Shown here one piece after another: positions 1 to 7,762 of a DNA stretch of 49,405 bases. This DNA is from Nocardia thailandica NBRC 100428 (GTDB lineage Bacteria > Actinomycetota > Actinomycetes > Mycobacteriales > Mycobacteriaceae): positions 1-49,405 of the forward strand of contig NZ_BAGK01000013.1 of assembly GCF_000308795.1 (NCBI RefSeq), given 5' to 3'. The translations under genes were made by a program, and so were the position numbers. Under the pieces are notes generated by a model. It searched no databases. It was given only the letters and a program-made list of their open reading frames with translations, and had not been told where the DNA came from. Positions within the stretch are counted from its first letter, which is position 1; each line of letters starts with the position of its first letter.

Positions 1-1075
1 CCAGGCCCGCGGCCACCCGGCCCGCGCCCGTGGCGAAGGCGAGGAACAGGTCGTTCTCGTGCGGGTCGCCGATGGTCACCCGGACCCCGTCACCCGCGAA
101 CGGGCGAACCAGCACGCCGGCCTCGGCGCTGGCCGCGGCGAACGCGGCGCTGTGCTCGCGCAGCGGCAGCCAGACGAAGTTCGCCTCGCTCGGCGGCACC
201 TCGAAGCCCGCCGCGAGCAGCGCCTCGCGCACCCGCGCCCGCTCGGCGACCACGTGCGCGGTCCGGTCGAGCAGTTCCTCGCGCGCCTCGAGCGAGGCGA
301 TCGCGGCGGCCTGCGCGACCCGGCTCACGCTGAACGGGATGTGCACCTTCATCAGCGCGGTGATCACCTCGGGATCGCCGACCGCGTAGCCGACCCGCAG
401 CCCGGCCAGGCCGTAGGCCTTGGAGAAGGTGCGCAGCACAACCACATTCGGCCGGGTCCGGCCGAGCTCGACGCCGTCGGGCCTGGTCTCGGCGGTCAGC
501 CGGACGTACTCGTAGTAGGCCTCGTCCAGGACGACCAGGATGTGCGGCGGCACCCGGTCGAGGAACGCCTCGAGCTCCTGGCGGGTGCGCGCGGTGCCGG
601 TGGGGTTGTTGGGATTGCAGACGAAGATCAGCTTGGTTCGGTCGGTGACCGCCGCGGCCATGGCGTCCAGATCGTGCGCGTGGCCCTCGGTGAGCGGCAC
701 GGTCACCGCCGTCGCGTTGCCGACCTGGGTGACGATCGGGTACGCCTCGAACGAGCGCCAGGCGAAGAGGACCTCGTCGGCCGGGCCGTCGCAGGTGATC
801 TGCACGAGTTCCTGGCACAGCGCCACCGACCCGCAGCCGACCGCGACGTTGGCCGGCTCGACCGCGAGGAACTCCGCGAGCGCGGCGCGCAGCTCGGTGA
901 TCTGGTTGTCCGGGTAGCGGTGGGACTGCTCGGCCGCCTCGGCGATCGCCTTGGACGCCGTCGGCAGCGGCCCGAAGGTGGTCTCGTTGGACGCCAGCTT
1001 CACCGCACCGGGATGGTTGCGGCCGGGCACATAGGCCGGGATGGTGGCGAGGTCGGGCCGGATACGCGCAGTCAC
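1..1075 (-). CDS. pat: Aromatic/histidinol-phosphate aminotransferase, Pat/HisC2 type (3' end outside window)
   Basis: PLP-dependent fold-type I aminotransferase of the HisC family, expected in the cytoplasm to transaminate aromatic 2-oxo acids or histidinol phosphate. Visible landmarks are KLASNET near the N-terminus, RYPDN, NPNNPTG, the DEAYYEY segment and the PLP-lysine motif TFSKAYGLAGLRVGYA. About 358 codons are present, close to full length, and the frame stays open to the window edge. The GTG at 1075 is preferred because the product then begins VTARIRPDL, resembling mycobacterial Pat (MTARLRPEL); an in-frame ATG at 1087 is possible. It diverges from the hydrolase gene at 1154. TyrA at 12158 belongs to the same aromatic amino acid pathway. 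Pat versus HisC cannot be settled from sequence alone. Confidence 0.9.
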   Translation of the reverse strand, partial: MTARIRPDLATIPAYVPGRNHPGAVKLASNETTFGPLPTASKAIAEAAEQSHRYPDNQITELRAALAEFLAVEPANVAVGCGSVALCQELVQITCDGPADEVLFAWRSFEAYPIVTQVGNATAVTVPLTEGHAHDLDAMAAAVTDRTKLIFVCNPNNPTGTARTRQELEAFLDRVPPHILVVLDEAYYEYVRLTAETRPDGVELGRTRPNVVVLRTFSKAYGLAGLRVGYAVGDPEVITALMKVHIPFSVSRVAQAAAIASLEAREELLDRTAHVVAERARVREALLAAGFEVPPSEANFVWLPLREHSAAFAAASAEAGVLVRPFAGDGVRVTIGDPHENDLFLAFATGAGRVAAGL

Positions 1076-1153
1076 GGTTACCCACATTACGGCGCGGCCA
1101 CACCGCGCTGCCAATGCCTACCCAAGATCAGTTCGGCCGCCTACGCTGGGAAT

Positions 1154-1849
1154 ATGTCGGGCAGCTACACCAGCGCCGCCCCGCTGCGCGGCGCAGACGA
1201 GACAACAGCCGGGGCAGGATCGGTACCCATCACGGTGATCGAACCGGAGCGGACCGCGCGGGGCGGCATCGTGGTGCTGCACGAATCGCGCGAGTTCCCA
1301 CCGGCGTTGCAGCGCTTCATGGTCTCGCTCGCGGGGGAGGGCTGGATCGTGGTCGCGCCGCACCTGTTCCACCGCGTCGACGACGACAACGTCCACGAGG
1401 TCTTCGGCCAGGAACTCTTCGACGACTTCGACGCGGGTTTCGACTGGCTGCGCCGCCGCGGGGTGTTCCCCGACACGGTCGGCGTGCTCGGCTTCGACAC
1501 CGCGGGCACCGCCGCCTTCCTGGTCGCCACCAACCGCAGCATCGGCGCCGCGGTGAGCGTCGCCGCGCCCGGCATCGTCACCCCGCTGCCCGCCCAGGAC
1601 GCCGCCTTGGTCGACATCGCGGGCGACCTGCAGGCGCCCTGGCTCGGCCTGTTCGGCGCCGACGACCCCGCCACCCCCGCCGACGAGGTCGACCGGCTCC
1701 GCGAGGCCGCCGCCGCCGCGACTGTGGCCACTCTCACCCTCACCTTCCCCGGCCTGGCGCACCGCCCCGACTCCCGCGCCGACAGCGACGGCGACGGGGT
1801 CGACGCGCAGACCAGGATCTACGACTGGTTCGACAGCAACTTACGCTGA
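1154..1849 (+). CDS. Dienelactone hydrolase-like alpha/beta hydrolase lacking the nucleophile
   Basis: 231-residue single-domain protein with the dienelactone hydrolase layout: VVLHESREFP (residues 41-49, equivalent of the oxyanion/Glu strand), APHLFHR (68-74), the nucleophile-elbow strand GVLGFDTAG (110-118), an acidic loop GADDPATP (168-175) and a C-terminal FPGLAHRP with His203. In DLH enzymes the elbow reads G-x-C/S-x-G-G. Here the nucleophile position is Asp115 (GFDTAG), while the Asp and His of the triad remain. Either it is not a hydrolase or it works differently. ATG at 1154 follows a short divergent spacer shared with pat. The next feature is the tRNA-Ser promoter. Confidence 0.8.
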   Translation: MSGSYTSAAPLRGADETTAGAGSVPITVIEPERTARGGIVVLHESREFPPALQRFMVSLAGEGWIVVAPHLFHRVDDDNVHEVFGQELFDDFDAGFDWLRRRGVFPDTVGVLGFDTAGTAAFLVATNRSIGAAVSVAAPGIVTPLPAQDAALVDIAGDLQAPWLGLFGADDPATPADEVDRLREAAAAATVATLTLTFPGLAHRPDSRADSDGDGVDAQTRIYDWFDSNLR

Positions 1850-1862
1850 TTGACCAGGCGTT

Positions 1863-1891
1863 TTGGAGCTGTTCGTACCCTCGTGTAATCT
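1863..1891 (+). promoter_or_regulatory. Candidate promoter of the tRNA-Ser gene
   Basis: TTGGAG (1863-1868), a 17-base spacer and TAATCT (1886-1891) form a sigma-70-like promoter about 50 bases before the mature tRNA end. A second possible -35, TTGACC, starts at 1850. Assigned by motif only. Confidence 0.4.
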
Positions 1892-1942
1892 TCATTCCCG
1901 GCGGTTCCGAAAGGATCCGATGCCCTCGAAGAGAAGGCTCCA

Positions 1943-2029
1943 GGAGGCGTGCCAGAGCGGCCGAATGGGACTCACTGCTAATGAGTTGTCCCTTCACGGG
2001 GACCGGAGGTTCAAATCCTCTCGCCTCCG
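1943..2029 (+). tRNA. tRNA-Ser(GCT)
   Basis: Class II tRNA with long variable arm. Acceptor GGAGGCG (1943-1949) pairs with CGCCTCC (2022-2028), discriminator G at 2029, and an encoded CCA at 2030-2032. Anticodon stem ACTCA/TGAGT encloses loop CTGCTAA with anticodon GCT at 1977-1979; the T loop is GTTCAAATC. It reads AGC/AGU codons. It may be co-transcribed with tRNA-Arg 40 bases downstream. Confidence 0.96.
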
Positions 2030-2069
2030 CCAAGCCCGGTTCGCCGGGTACAACTGAAAAACACACCAT

Positions 2070-2142
2070 GCGCCCGTAGCTCAACGGATAGAGCATCTGA
2101 CTACGGATCAGAAGGTTAGGGGTTCGAATCCCTTCGGGCGCA
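2070..2142 (+). tRNA. tRNA-Arg(ACG)
   Basis: 73-nt cloverleaf. Acceptor GCGCCCG (2070-2076) pairs with CGGGCGC (2135-2141), discriminator A at 2142, no encoded CCA. Anticodon stem TCTGA/TCAGA with loop CTACGGA gives anticodon ACG at 2103-2105. A34 is the substrate of TadA, whose gene lies at 13703 in this window. Confidence 0.96.
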
Positions 2143-2147
2143 CAGAG

Positions 2148-2177
2148 AAAGGCCCGGTACTCAGGTACCGGGCCTTT
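2148..2177 (+). terminator. Bidirectional terminator after tRNA-Arg
   Basis: Perfect 13-bp stem AAAGGCCCGGTAC (2148-2160) / GTACCGGGCCTTT (2165-2177) with loop TCAG. It is flanked by A and T runs, so it can terminate the tRNA transcript and the convergent gene that ends at 2191. Confidence 0.88.
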
Positions 2178-2190
2178 CGTCATGTCCGGG

Positions 2191-2910
2191 TCACTTCCAG
2201 GCGGGGAGTGGTGTCAGGGGGCCGGTGAGGTCGGTGCCGGGGGAGCGGCCGAGGAGCCAGGCGAGCAGGGAGTGGGACTCGCCGAGGACGGTGTGGTTGG
2301 GGTGGCCGGGGCCGAGGGTGGCGGCGAAGCCGGTGTCGGTGGTCTGGACGTCGAAGGTGGGGGTGGCGGCCGGGTCGAGGCGGGCCGCGAGGTCGGCGGT
2401 GGCCTCGGGGAGGAGCCGGGCGACGAAGGGGGCCGGCCAGTCGGCGGGGGTGTAGCCGATGGCGAGGTCGACGTGGTGGATCTCGATCTCGCGCAGGCGC
2501 ATCCACGGGACGCCCGCGGCGGGGAGGGTGCCGCCCTGGCGGTTGCGCACCTCGGCGGCCCAGCGCTCGGCGGGCATGGTCGCGGCCACGGCCTGCCAGC
2601 GGGCGGCGCTGGCGTGGAAGTCCTCGCGGTGCAAGATGATCGGGCGCGGGGCGCCCGCCTCGATGTCGGCGTCGCGCAGCGCGGTGCTCGCGTACTGGGG
2701 GAGTTCGACGCCGGTGCGGGCCCACAGCAGCAGGTTGAGCAGGCTGTCGGCGTTGCGGGACAGGTGGGCGAGGACGTGCCCCCGGGTCCAGCCGGGGAGC
2801 CCGGAGGGGGCCGCGGAGTCGCTGTCGGTGAGGTCGGCGAGGCCCGCCTCGAGGCGGGCGGTGCCCGCGACGACCTGGTCGATGACGGTGGATGCCTCAG
2901 CGCTGGTCAC
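2191..2910 (-). CDS. Maleylpyruvate isomerase family mycothiol-dependent enzyme
   Basis: 239 residues matching the mycothiol-dependent maleylpyruvate isomerase/DinB-like fold. The metal-binding triad is visible as His49 in GHVLAHLSRNAD and Glu141/His145 in REIEIHHVDLAIGY, with the same spacing as the characterised Corynebacterium enzyme. The C-terminal third is a sterol-carrier-like alpha/beta region. These enzymes use mycothiol, the actinobacterial glutathione substitute, for isomerisation or S-transfer. The substrate is unknown; many paralogues do not act on maleylpyruvate. The RidA-like gene lies just upstream on the same strand (its stop at 2921, 10 bases away), so they probably share a transcript. 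Confidence 0.87.
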   Translation of the reverse strand: MTSAEASTVIDQVVAGTARLEAGLADLTDSDSAAPSGLPGWTRGHVLAHLSRNADSLLNLLLWARTGVELPQYASTALRDADIEAGAPRPIILHREDFHASAARWQAVAATMPAERWAAEVRNRQGGTLPAAGVPWMRLREIEIHHVDLAIGYTPADWPAPFVARLLPEATADLAARLDPAATPTFDVQTTDTGFAATLGPGHPNHTVLGESHSLLAWLLGRSPGTDLTGPLTPLPAWK

Positions 2911-2920
2911 GGTTTCGAGG

Positions 2921-3328
2921 TTAGTCCGGCGTCACCCGGCCGCCGAGGATCGCGTCCGCCTCGATCTCGACCAGCAGCGCCGGGGTGATGAAGCCCTTCA
3001 CCTCGTACATCGACGCCGCGGGCCGGATCGCGCCGAAGAACTCGGCGTGCGCGGCGGCCACCTCCGGCCAGCGGCCGATGTCGGTGACGAAGATCCGGGT
3101 CCGGATGACGTCGGCCAGGTCGGCACCTGCCTCGCGCAGCGCGGCGGCGATGCGGGTCAGCGCCTCGCGGGCCTGCGCGCCGATGTCGTCGCCGCCGACC
3201 GCGGTGCCGCCGGGACCCGCGGCGGTGGTGCCGCTGACGGCGACGTGATCGCCGATGCGGACGGCCCGCGAATAGCCGACGACGTCCTCGAAGTCCGAGG
3301 GCGAGGAGATGTTGATCCGTGTGCTCAC
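2921..3328 (-). CDS. RidA/YjgF/YER057c family protein
   Basis: 135-residue protein of the RidA fold, usually trimeric in the cytoplasm. Family members hydrolyse reactive enamine/imine intermediates or act in ring-cleavage pathways. Visible features: YSRAVRIGDHVAVSGTTA near the N-terminus, a conserved Arg in VIRTRIFVTDIGRW, and the C-terminal ALLVEIEADAI segment carrying the usual Glu. The GTG at 3328 gives the normal family length; an upstream in-frame ATG at 3406 would add 26 residues with no resemblance to the family. Likely co-transcribed with the downstream mycothiol-dependent enzyme. It diverges from the lipoprotein gene at 3397. Confidence 0.85.
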   Translation of the reverse strand: MSTRINISSPSDFEDVVGYSRAVRIGDHVAVSGTTAAGPGGTAVGGDDIGAQAREALTRIAAALREAGADLADVIRTRIFVTDIGRWPEVAAAHAEFFGAIRPAASMYEVKGFITPALLVEIEADAILGGRVTPD

Positions 3329-3396
3329 AGGCTCAAGACTGGCAGATTTCACCTGTCGGACGCCCACGTGTCGGCTGGGCGCGGTACGCACATCGG

Positions 3397-4974
3397 GTGA
3401 ACGCACGATCTGGTCTACGCCTTCTCCCGCTCACCGCCGCCCTCTGCGCGGCGGCCGTCCTCGCGGGTTGCTCCCCGGGTCCGGACGCCGACTTCCGGAC
3501 CGGCACCGACCAGGAGCTGGTCATCTCCCTCGACGACCTGGTCGCCCGCGCCGGCGCGCAGGCGGTGCTCGGGGTGAGCATCCAGCCCGAGCACGGCAGC
3601 CTCACCCGCCGCGCGGACGGCGCCTACGTCTATTCGCCCGCCGCCGGGTTCAAGGGCGGTGACCAGTTCACCGTCACCACCACCGACGCGGTCCGCCTGT
3701 ACACCACCGACATTCCGGCGCTCGGCGAGTTCGGCGGCGCCACCGTGCAGGGCAGCGGTTTCGGCTCGGCGTGGACGCCGGTGCCCGGCAGCGGCTCCGA
3801 GTTCTACGGGCTCACCGACCGTGGGCCCAACGTCGACGGGCCGAACAAGAACGAGAAGCTCTCGCCGACACCGTCGTTCGTGCCCAAGATCGGCCGGTTC
3901 GAGCTGGTCGGCACGCGGGCGGTCCTGAAGTCCACGATCGAGCTGCGCAACGCCGCGGGCCTGCCGTTCAACGGGCAGGTCGACGTGAACGCGACGACCG
4001 GCGAGACCATCAGGGACCTCACCGGCGCGGTGCTGCCGCCCACCGACCACGGCCTCGACCCCGAGGGCCTGGTCGCCCTGGCCGACGGGACGTTCTGGGT
4101 GTCCGACGAGTACGGGCCGTTCCTGGTGCACTTCGGCGCCGACGGCAAGGAGATCGAGCGGCTCGCGCCCGGCAGCGGCCTGCCGAAGGAGATCGCCCTG
4201 CGCACCCCCAACCAGGGCATGGAGGGCCTGACCATCACGCCCGACGGCAGCACCCTGGTCGGCGTGGTGCAGAGCGCGCTGAACACCCCCGGGCTGGCCG
4301 GGTCGGCCAAGGACGTGCCGTTCGCGCGGATCGTCACCGTCGACCTGAAGACCAAGGCGCAGAAGGAGTTCCTGTACCCGCTGGAGAACCCGAAGCAGAA
4401 CAAGGTCGCCGTCTCCGAGATCACAGCGCTCGGCCCGACCACTTTCCTCGTCGACGAACGCGACGGCAACCTGGCCCCGAAGGCCGACAAGAAGCTGTGG
4501 ACCGTCGACCTGGCGGGCGCCACCGATGTCGGCCCGAACGCCGCCGTCCCGGGCGCGACCTACGACGCGGCCGCGGGCGGCCTGCTCGTCGGCGGCAAGC
4601 CGCTGGAGACGCTTGTCGGCGGCGTCGGCACCGCGGACGGGGTGGCGGCGCTGGCCGCGGCGGGCATCACCCCGGTGGCCAAGAAGTCCTCGCTGGACCT
4701 GGCCGGCCTCGTCGTCGGGCTCGACGAGAAGGGCGGGTTCTTCGGCCACGACAAGATCGAGGGCGTCGCCACCCGCGACGGCGGCGCGACGCTCTACATC
4801 GCCAACGACAGCGACTTCGGGTTGAAGGCGAGCAAGGGCGAGCAGCCGCCGTTCGGGCTCGAGCCCAAGATCCTTCCCGACGGCAGGCAGGACACCGGCG
4901 AGATCCTCGAGGTCGACACCACGAAGCTGCCCGCGCGGGTCGGCGGCTACAAGGTCCGGATCACGGTCGGCTAG
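3397..4974 (+). CDS. Lipoprotein with esterase-like phytase domain
   Basis: 525 residues. The N-terminus is a lipoprotein signal: basic start, hydrophobic LLPLTAALCAAAV, lipobox LAGC with the modifiable Cys followed by SPG. An Ig/cadherin-like segment follows (about residues 35-95; GSLTRRADGAYVYSPAAGFKGGDQFTVT). The rest is the esterase-like domain of phytase (Pfam PF13449 type): FYGLTDRGPNVDGPN, DPEGLVALADGTFWVSDEYGPFLVHF, NQGMEGLTITPDG, VDERDGN and a C-terminal DKIEGVATRDGG/NDSDFG strand set, consistent with a beta-propeller. It should sit outside the membrane and may release phosphate or act as an esterase. GTG at 3397 is chosen because it places the signal correctly. Its TAG overlaps the stop of the convergent gene in the tetranucleotide CTAG. 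Confidence 0.85.
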   Translation: MNARSGLRLLPLTAALCAAAVLAGCSPGPDADFRTGTDQELVISLDDLVARAGAQAVLGVSIQPEHGSLTRRADGAYVYSPAAGFKGGDQFTVTTTDAVRLYTTDIPALGEFGGATVQGSGFGSAWTPVPGSGSEFYGLTDRGPNVDGPNKNEKLSPTPSFVPKIGRFELVGTRAVLKSTIELRNAAGLPFNGQVDVNATTGETIRDLTGAVLPPTDHGLDPEGLVALADGTFWVSDEYGPFLVHFGADGKEIERLAPGSGLPKEIALRTPNQGMEGLTITPDGSTLVGVVQSALNTPGLAGSAKDVPFARIVTVDLKTKAQKEFLYPLENPKQNKVAVSEITALGPTTFLVDERDGNLAPKADKKLWTVDLAGATDVGPNAAVPGATYDAAAGGLLVGGKPLETLVGGVGTADGVAALAAAGITPVAKKSSLDLAGLVVGLDEKGGFFGHDKIEGVATRDGGATLYIANDSDFGLKASKGEQPPFGLEPKILPDGRQDTGEILEVDTTKLPARVGGYKVRITVG

Positions 4975-5684
4975 CCGTCCGAGGTCCACTCCCGGCCCTC
5001 GAGGACGACGGCGGCGGCCAGCGTCAGCAGCCATACCGACATGGAGCCGACCTGGATGCGCTGGGCGATGCCGAGCGCGTAGTTGCCGGGCAGGTTGTCC
5101 GCGACCAGCATCCACACCGTCGCCGCCGTCGCGAGGACCAGCACCGCCGCCCCGAACTCCCGCAGGATCCGCCACCGGTGGTAGCGGAAGGCGGCGGCGC
5201 TGAAGGCGAACATGGCGACCGCGATACCGGTCACCGCGAGCGAGCTGGTGAGCGCGTGGGGCTGGTGCAGCTGCGGGAAGAGCGGGCTGTTCGGGCCGCC
5301 ACCGCAGGAGGTGTCGCCCGCCGCGCAGTCGTGCAGCGGGATCAGCGCGTCGGCGATGGTGGCCAGCCCGAAGCACAGCAGCGCCACCCACCCGACGGTG
5401 GTCAGCCTGCGGCGGGGGAACAGCAGCAGCCCGCCGACGGCGGCGGGGATCAGCAGGGCCCCGCTGATCTTGTCCCCGGTCGCGAACACCCACCGATACG
5501 GTTTGCCCTCGGCGTCGAGTTCGCTGAGGAACTGGTTGACCGGATCGGCCGGGATGCGCAGAACGAACTCGAGCACCCAGGACGAGTAGCAGATACCCGC
5601 GAGGGCGACGGCCGCGGCGATCACCCACGACAGCAGGCGCACGCGCCGGTCGGTGATCTTGTCGGATTCGCTCACCGGATTCAT
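4971..5684 (-). CDS. DUF998 family membrane protein
   Basis: 237-residue integral membrane protein with about six hydrophobic segments: LLSWVIAAAVALAGICYSSW, ALLIPAAVGGLLLF, WVALLCFGLATIADALI, LAVTGIAVAMFAFSAAAF, FGAAVLVLATAATVWML and MSVWLLTLAAAVVLEG. The DUF998 hallmark IADALIPLHDCAAGDTSCGGGPN, a loop with two Cys, follows the third segment. ATG at 5684 gives MNPVSESDK directly before the first membrane segment; the longer open frame upstream is low-complexity shadow sequence. Function is unknown for the family. Confidence 0.85.
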   Translation of the reverse strand: MNPVSESDKITDRRVRLLSWVIAAAVALAGICYSSWVLEFVLRIPADPVNQFLSELDAEGKPYRWVFATGDKISGALLIPAAVGGLLLFPRRRLTTVGWVALLCFGLATIADALIPLHDCAAGDTSCGGGPNSPLFPQLHQPHALTSSLAVTGIAVAMFAFSAAAFRYHRWRILREFGAAVLVLATAATVWMLVADNLPGNYALGIAQRIQVGSMSVWLLTLAAAVVLEGREWTSDG

Positions 5685-5825
5685 TGTCCAGATCGGGGCG
5701 CGCGGTCTGGTCCGCTCCCCGGTCGATCCGGCCGCGTCGGGTCGGGATCGGAGCGTTTCCGCACCGGGCGCACAGGTTTCTGTCAGGTTGAGCGGGCAGG
5801 CTGGTAGCCGACGAACGGAGGGTTC

Positions 5826-5975
5826 ATGACGGTGTATCTGGCGGCACTCGCCGGGACGATCCTGTTGCTGGCCATGGTCTGCTCGGGCTACCTGGCGGCG
5901 CACGCGCCGCGCGACCTGGTCCGGGTGCGGGTGCGCGCCGACGCGCCCCGGCCACGGCCCCGCGGGCGGTTCTGA
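5826..5975 (+). CDS. Small membrane peptide, unknown
   Basis: 49 codons, MTVYLAALAG... ending ...RPRPRGRF. Residues 3-25 form one hydrophobic helix; the remainder is Arg/Pro-rich and basic, predicting an inner-membrane anchor with a cytoplasmic tail. A strong GGAGGG ribosome-binding site lies 4-5 bases before the ATG. It sits alone between two minus-strand genes, so it needs its own promoter. No family recognised. Confidence 0.6.
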   Translation: MTVYLAALAGTILLLAMVCSGYLAAHAPRDLVRVRVRADAPRPRPRGRF

Positions 5976-5982
5976 GCGCGGG

Positions 5983-6399
5983 TCAGCGGCGGGCGGCGGC
6001 CACCGCGGACTGGACGACATCCGCCGCCGCGACCGGGTCCTCGTGTTCCCAGACCCGGATGACCCGCCACCCCGCCTCGGCGAGCGCGAGGTCGGTGGCG
6101 CGGTCCCTGGCGACGTTGCCCGCCAGCTTGTCCGCCCACCATCGGGCATTGTTCTTCGGATGCGTGGCGTGCTCGGGGCAGCGATGCCAGAAGCAACCGT
6201 CCACGTAGACCGCGACCCGCGCCCGCGGGAAGACCACGTCGGCGCGCCTGCGCTGACCGCGCAGCGGCGCCCGGTCGACGAAGTAGCGCAACCCGCGCCG
6301 GTGCAGTTCCCGGCGCAGTGCCATCTCCGGGTCGGTGCCGGTGCGGCGCTGCCGCGACATCCGCGCGCTGGTCGCCGCGTCGGTGGCCGGCCTGCTCAC
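5983..6399 (-). CDS. vsr: Very short patch repair endonuclease (Vsr)
   Basis: 138 residues. Vsr nicks next to T:G mismatches that arise when 5-methylcytosine deaminates. Visible motifs: RTGTDPEMALRRELHRRGLRYF, RRADVVFPRARVAVYVDGCFWHRCPEH (catalytic Asp54, zinc-region Cys69, His72, Cys74), PKNNARWWADKL and the C-terminal WRVIRVWEHE. Where E. coli Vsr has WEC, this protein has WEH, changing one zinc ligand. GTG at 6399 overlaps the TGA of the upstream methyltransferase gene, so the two are translationally coupled. This start keeps the N-terminal RPATDAATSARMSRQRR; an internal ATG at 6360 (Met14) is possible. Confidence 0.9.
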   Translation of the reverse strand: MSRPATDAATSARMSRQRRTGTDPEMALRRELHRRGLRYFVDRAPLRGQRRRADVVFPRARVAVYVDGCFWHRCPEHATHPKNNARWWADKLAGNVARDRATDLALAEAGWRVIRVWEHEDPVAAADVVQSAVAAARR

Positions 6400-7541
6400 G
6401 CCGCCCACCCGCCCATCCGGTCCAGGTGATCGCGGACGTCCTCGAGGAAGCCCGGCGGGAATCGCAGGTTGCCCATCGAGGCCCGGCGCAGGAAACCCGC
6501 CGTGGCCCGGGGGGAGAGCAGGCGGGGCTCGGTCAGGAAGTTCTTCAGGTCCTCGTAGGGCTCGTGCACCGGCCAGGACGACAGCGGCACCCGGTAGGCG
6601 GTGCCCGCCCGGCCCCACGCCGCCGACGGCCACGCCTCGCCCGGCCGCATCGGCTCGCCCTCGGTGAGCGCGGTCAGCGGCGCGGCCAGCCGCTGACCCA
6701 CCCAGTCGGCCATGCGCACGCTCACCGCGTTGCCGACGAGCTTCCAGCGGTGCCCCTGCCGCACGCCGGGCACGTCGAGCGCGGGCTCGGTCCAGCCCGC
6801 GTCGAAGCCCTGCAGGCGTTCGGCGTCGGTGATGCCCGGGGTGACGATCTCGCCCGCGGGCAGCCGCACCGCGGGCGGGCTGGCGATCCCGAGGCCGGAC
6901 CCGCCCTTGAGCGTCGGCACCGCGTTGACCGCCCAGCCGAGCCCCCGCACGCCCTCGGTCCAGTAGAACCCGCACGGATCGCGATCCGGGTCGCCGTATT
7001 CGCGCTCGCCCGCGTCGTCGCCGAACAGCACCGCCCTCGGGTCGTCGGTGCGGGAGGCCAGCATCAGCACCCGCTGCCTGCGCTGCGGCAGGCCGAAGGC
7101 GCGCGCGTCCACGACGCGGTAAGCCCAGGTGTAGCCGAGGTCCTCCAGCGCGGCGGTGATGTGGCGCATCGCCGCGCCGCGGCCCAGCTGGAGCATGAAC
7201 GGCACGTTCTCGATCAGCAGCCAGCGCGGGCCGCGGCGGCGGCGCACCAGCCGGAACACCTCGTCGACCAGGCCGGAGCGGCGGCCGGTGATGCCCGCGG
7301 TCCGCCCGGCCTGCGACAGGTCCTGGCACGGGAAACCCGCCGCGACCAGTTCGGTGCCGGCGGGCAGGGCGCGCAGCCGGGTGATGTCGGGGTGCAGGTC
7401 GGTGTCGGGGAAGCGCGCGGCGAGGACGCCCTGGGCGCCCGGTTCGATCTCACACAGCAATTCGGTGGACCAGCCGCCGCGCGCGAGGCCGAGTTCCAGT
7501 CCGCCGATCCCGGCGAACAGACCCACCATCCGCGCGCCCAC
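6396..7541 (-). CDS. dcm: DNA (cytosine-5)-methyltransferase
   Basis: 381 residues with the ordered m5C methyltransferase motifs. Motif I is MVGLFAGIGGLELGL (SAM binding); motif IV is GFPCQDLSQAG with catalytic Cys72; motif VI is LLIENVPF (Glu111); motif VIII is GLPQRRQRV; motif X is RWKLVGNAVSVRMADW. The region between VIII and X holds the target-recognition domain. GTG at 7541 has GGAAGGG six bases upstream; ATG at 7529 is an alternative. It is coupled by a stop/start overlap to vsr. No restriction endonuclease is adjacent, so this looks like a solitary Dcm-Vsr module or the remnant of a type II system. The recognition sequence cannot be predicted here. Confidence 0.93.
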   Translation of the reverse strand: MGARMVGLFAGIGGLELGLARGGWSTELLCEIEPGAQGVLAARFPDTDLHPDITRLRALPAGTELVAAGFPCQDLSQAGRTAGITGRRSGLVDEVFRLVRRRRGPRWLLIENVPFMLQLGRGAAMRHITAALEDLGYTWAYRVVDARAFGLPQRRQRVLMLASRTDDPRAVLFGDDAGEREYGDPDRDPCGFYWTEGVRGLGWAVNAVPTLKGGSGLGIASPPAVRLPAGEIVTPGITDAERLQGFDAGWTEPALDVPGVRQGHRWKLVGNAVSVRMADWVGQRLAAPLTALTEGEPMRPGEAWPSAAWGRAGTAYRVPLSSWPVHEPYEDLKNFLTEPRLLSPRATAGFLRRASMGNLRFPPGFLEDVRDHLDRMGGWAA

Positions 7542-7762
7542 TCCAGTCCCTTCCGCCGCGAACCGACCGCTACCCGTGCGTGCTCACGGTACTCGAGGCC
7601 CAGGTGGTGACGCGAACGGTGGCATCACGGTGGCCCGAAATTCGGTTGGCCCGCGTGCCCGCCGGTGTCACCCTGGAGACAGGCAATTTCTGTCGGATCC
7701 CGGTGCGAACATCGCCTGGCGTCCGTTCGACACCGCGATCCGCCACACCTGGAGGGGGAGCT

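Noticed and set aside
1863..2057. Small ORF with a plausible start near 1920
   Set aside because: It runs straight through tRNA-Ser(GCT) and has no recognisable protein features.
5976..7762. Restriction endonuclease partner of the methyltransferase
   Set aside because: Both strands were inspected around the dcm-vsr pair; only Vsr is present, and the remaining frames are shadows.
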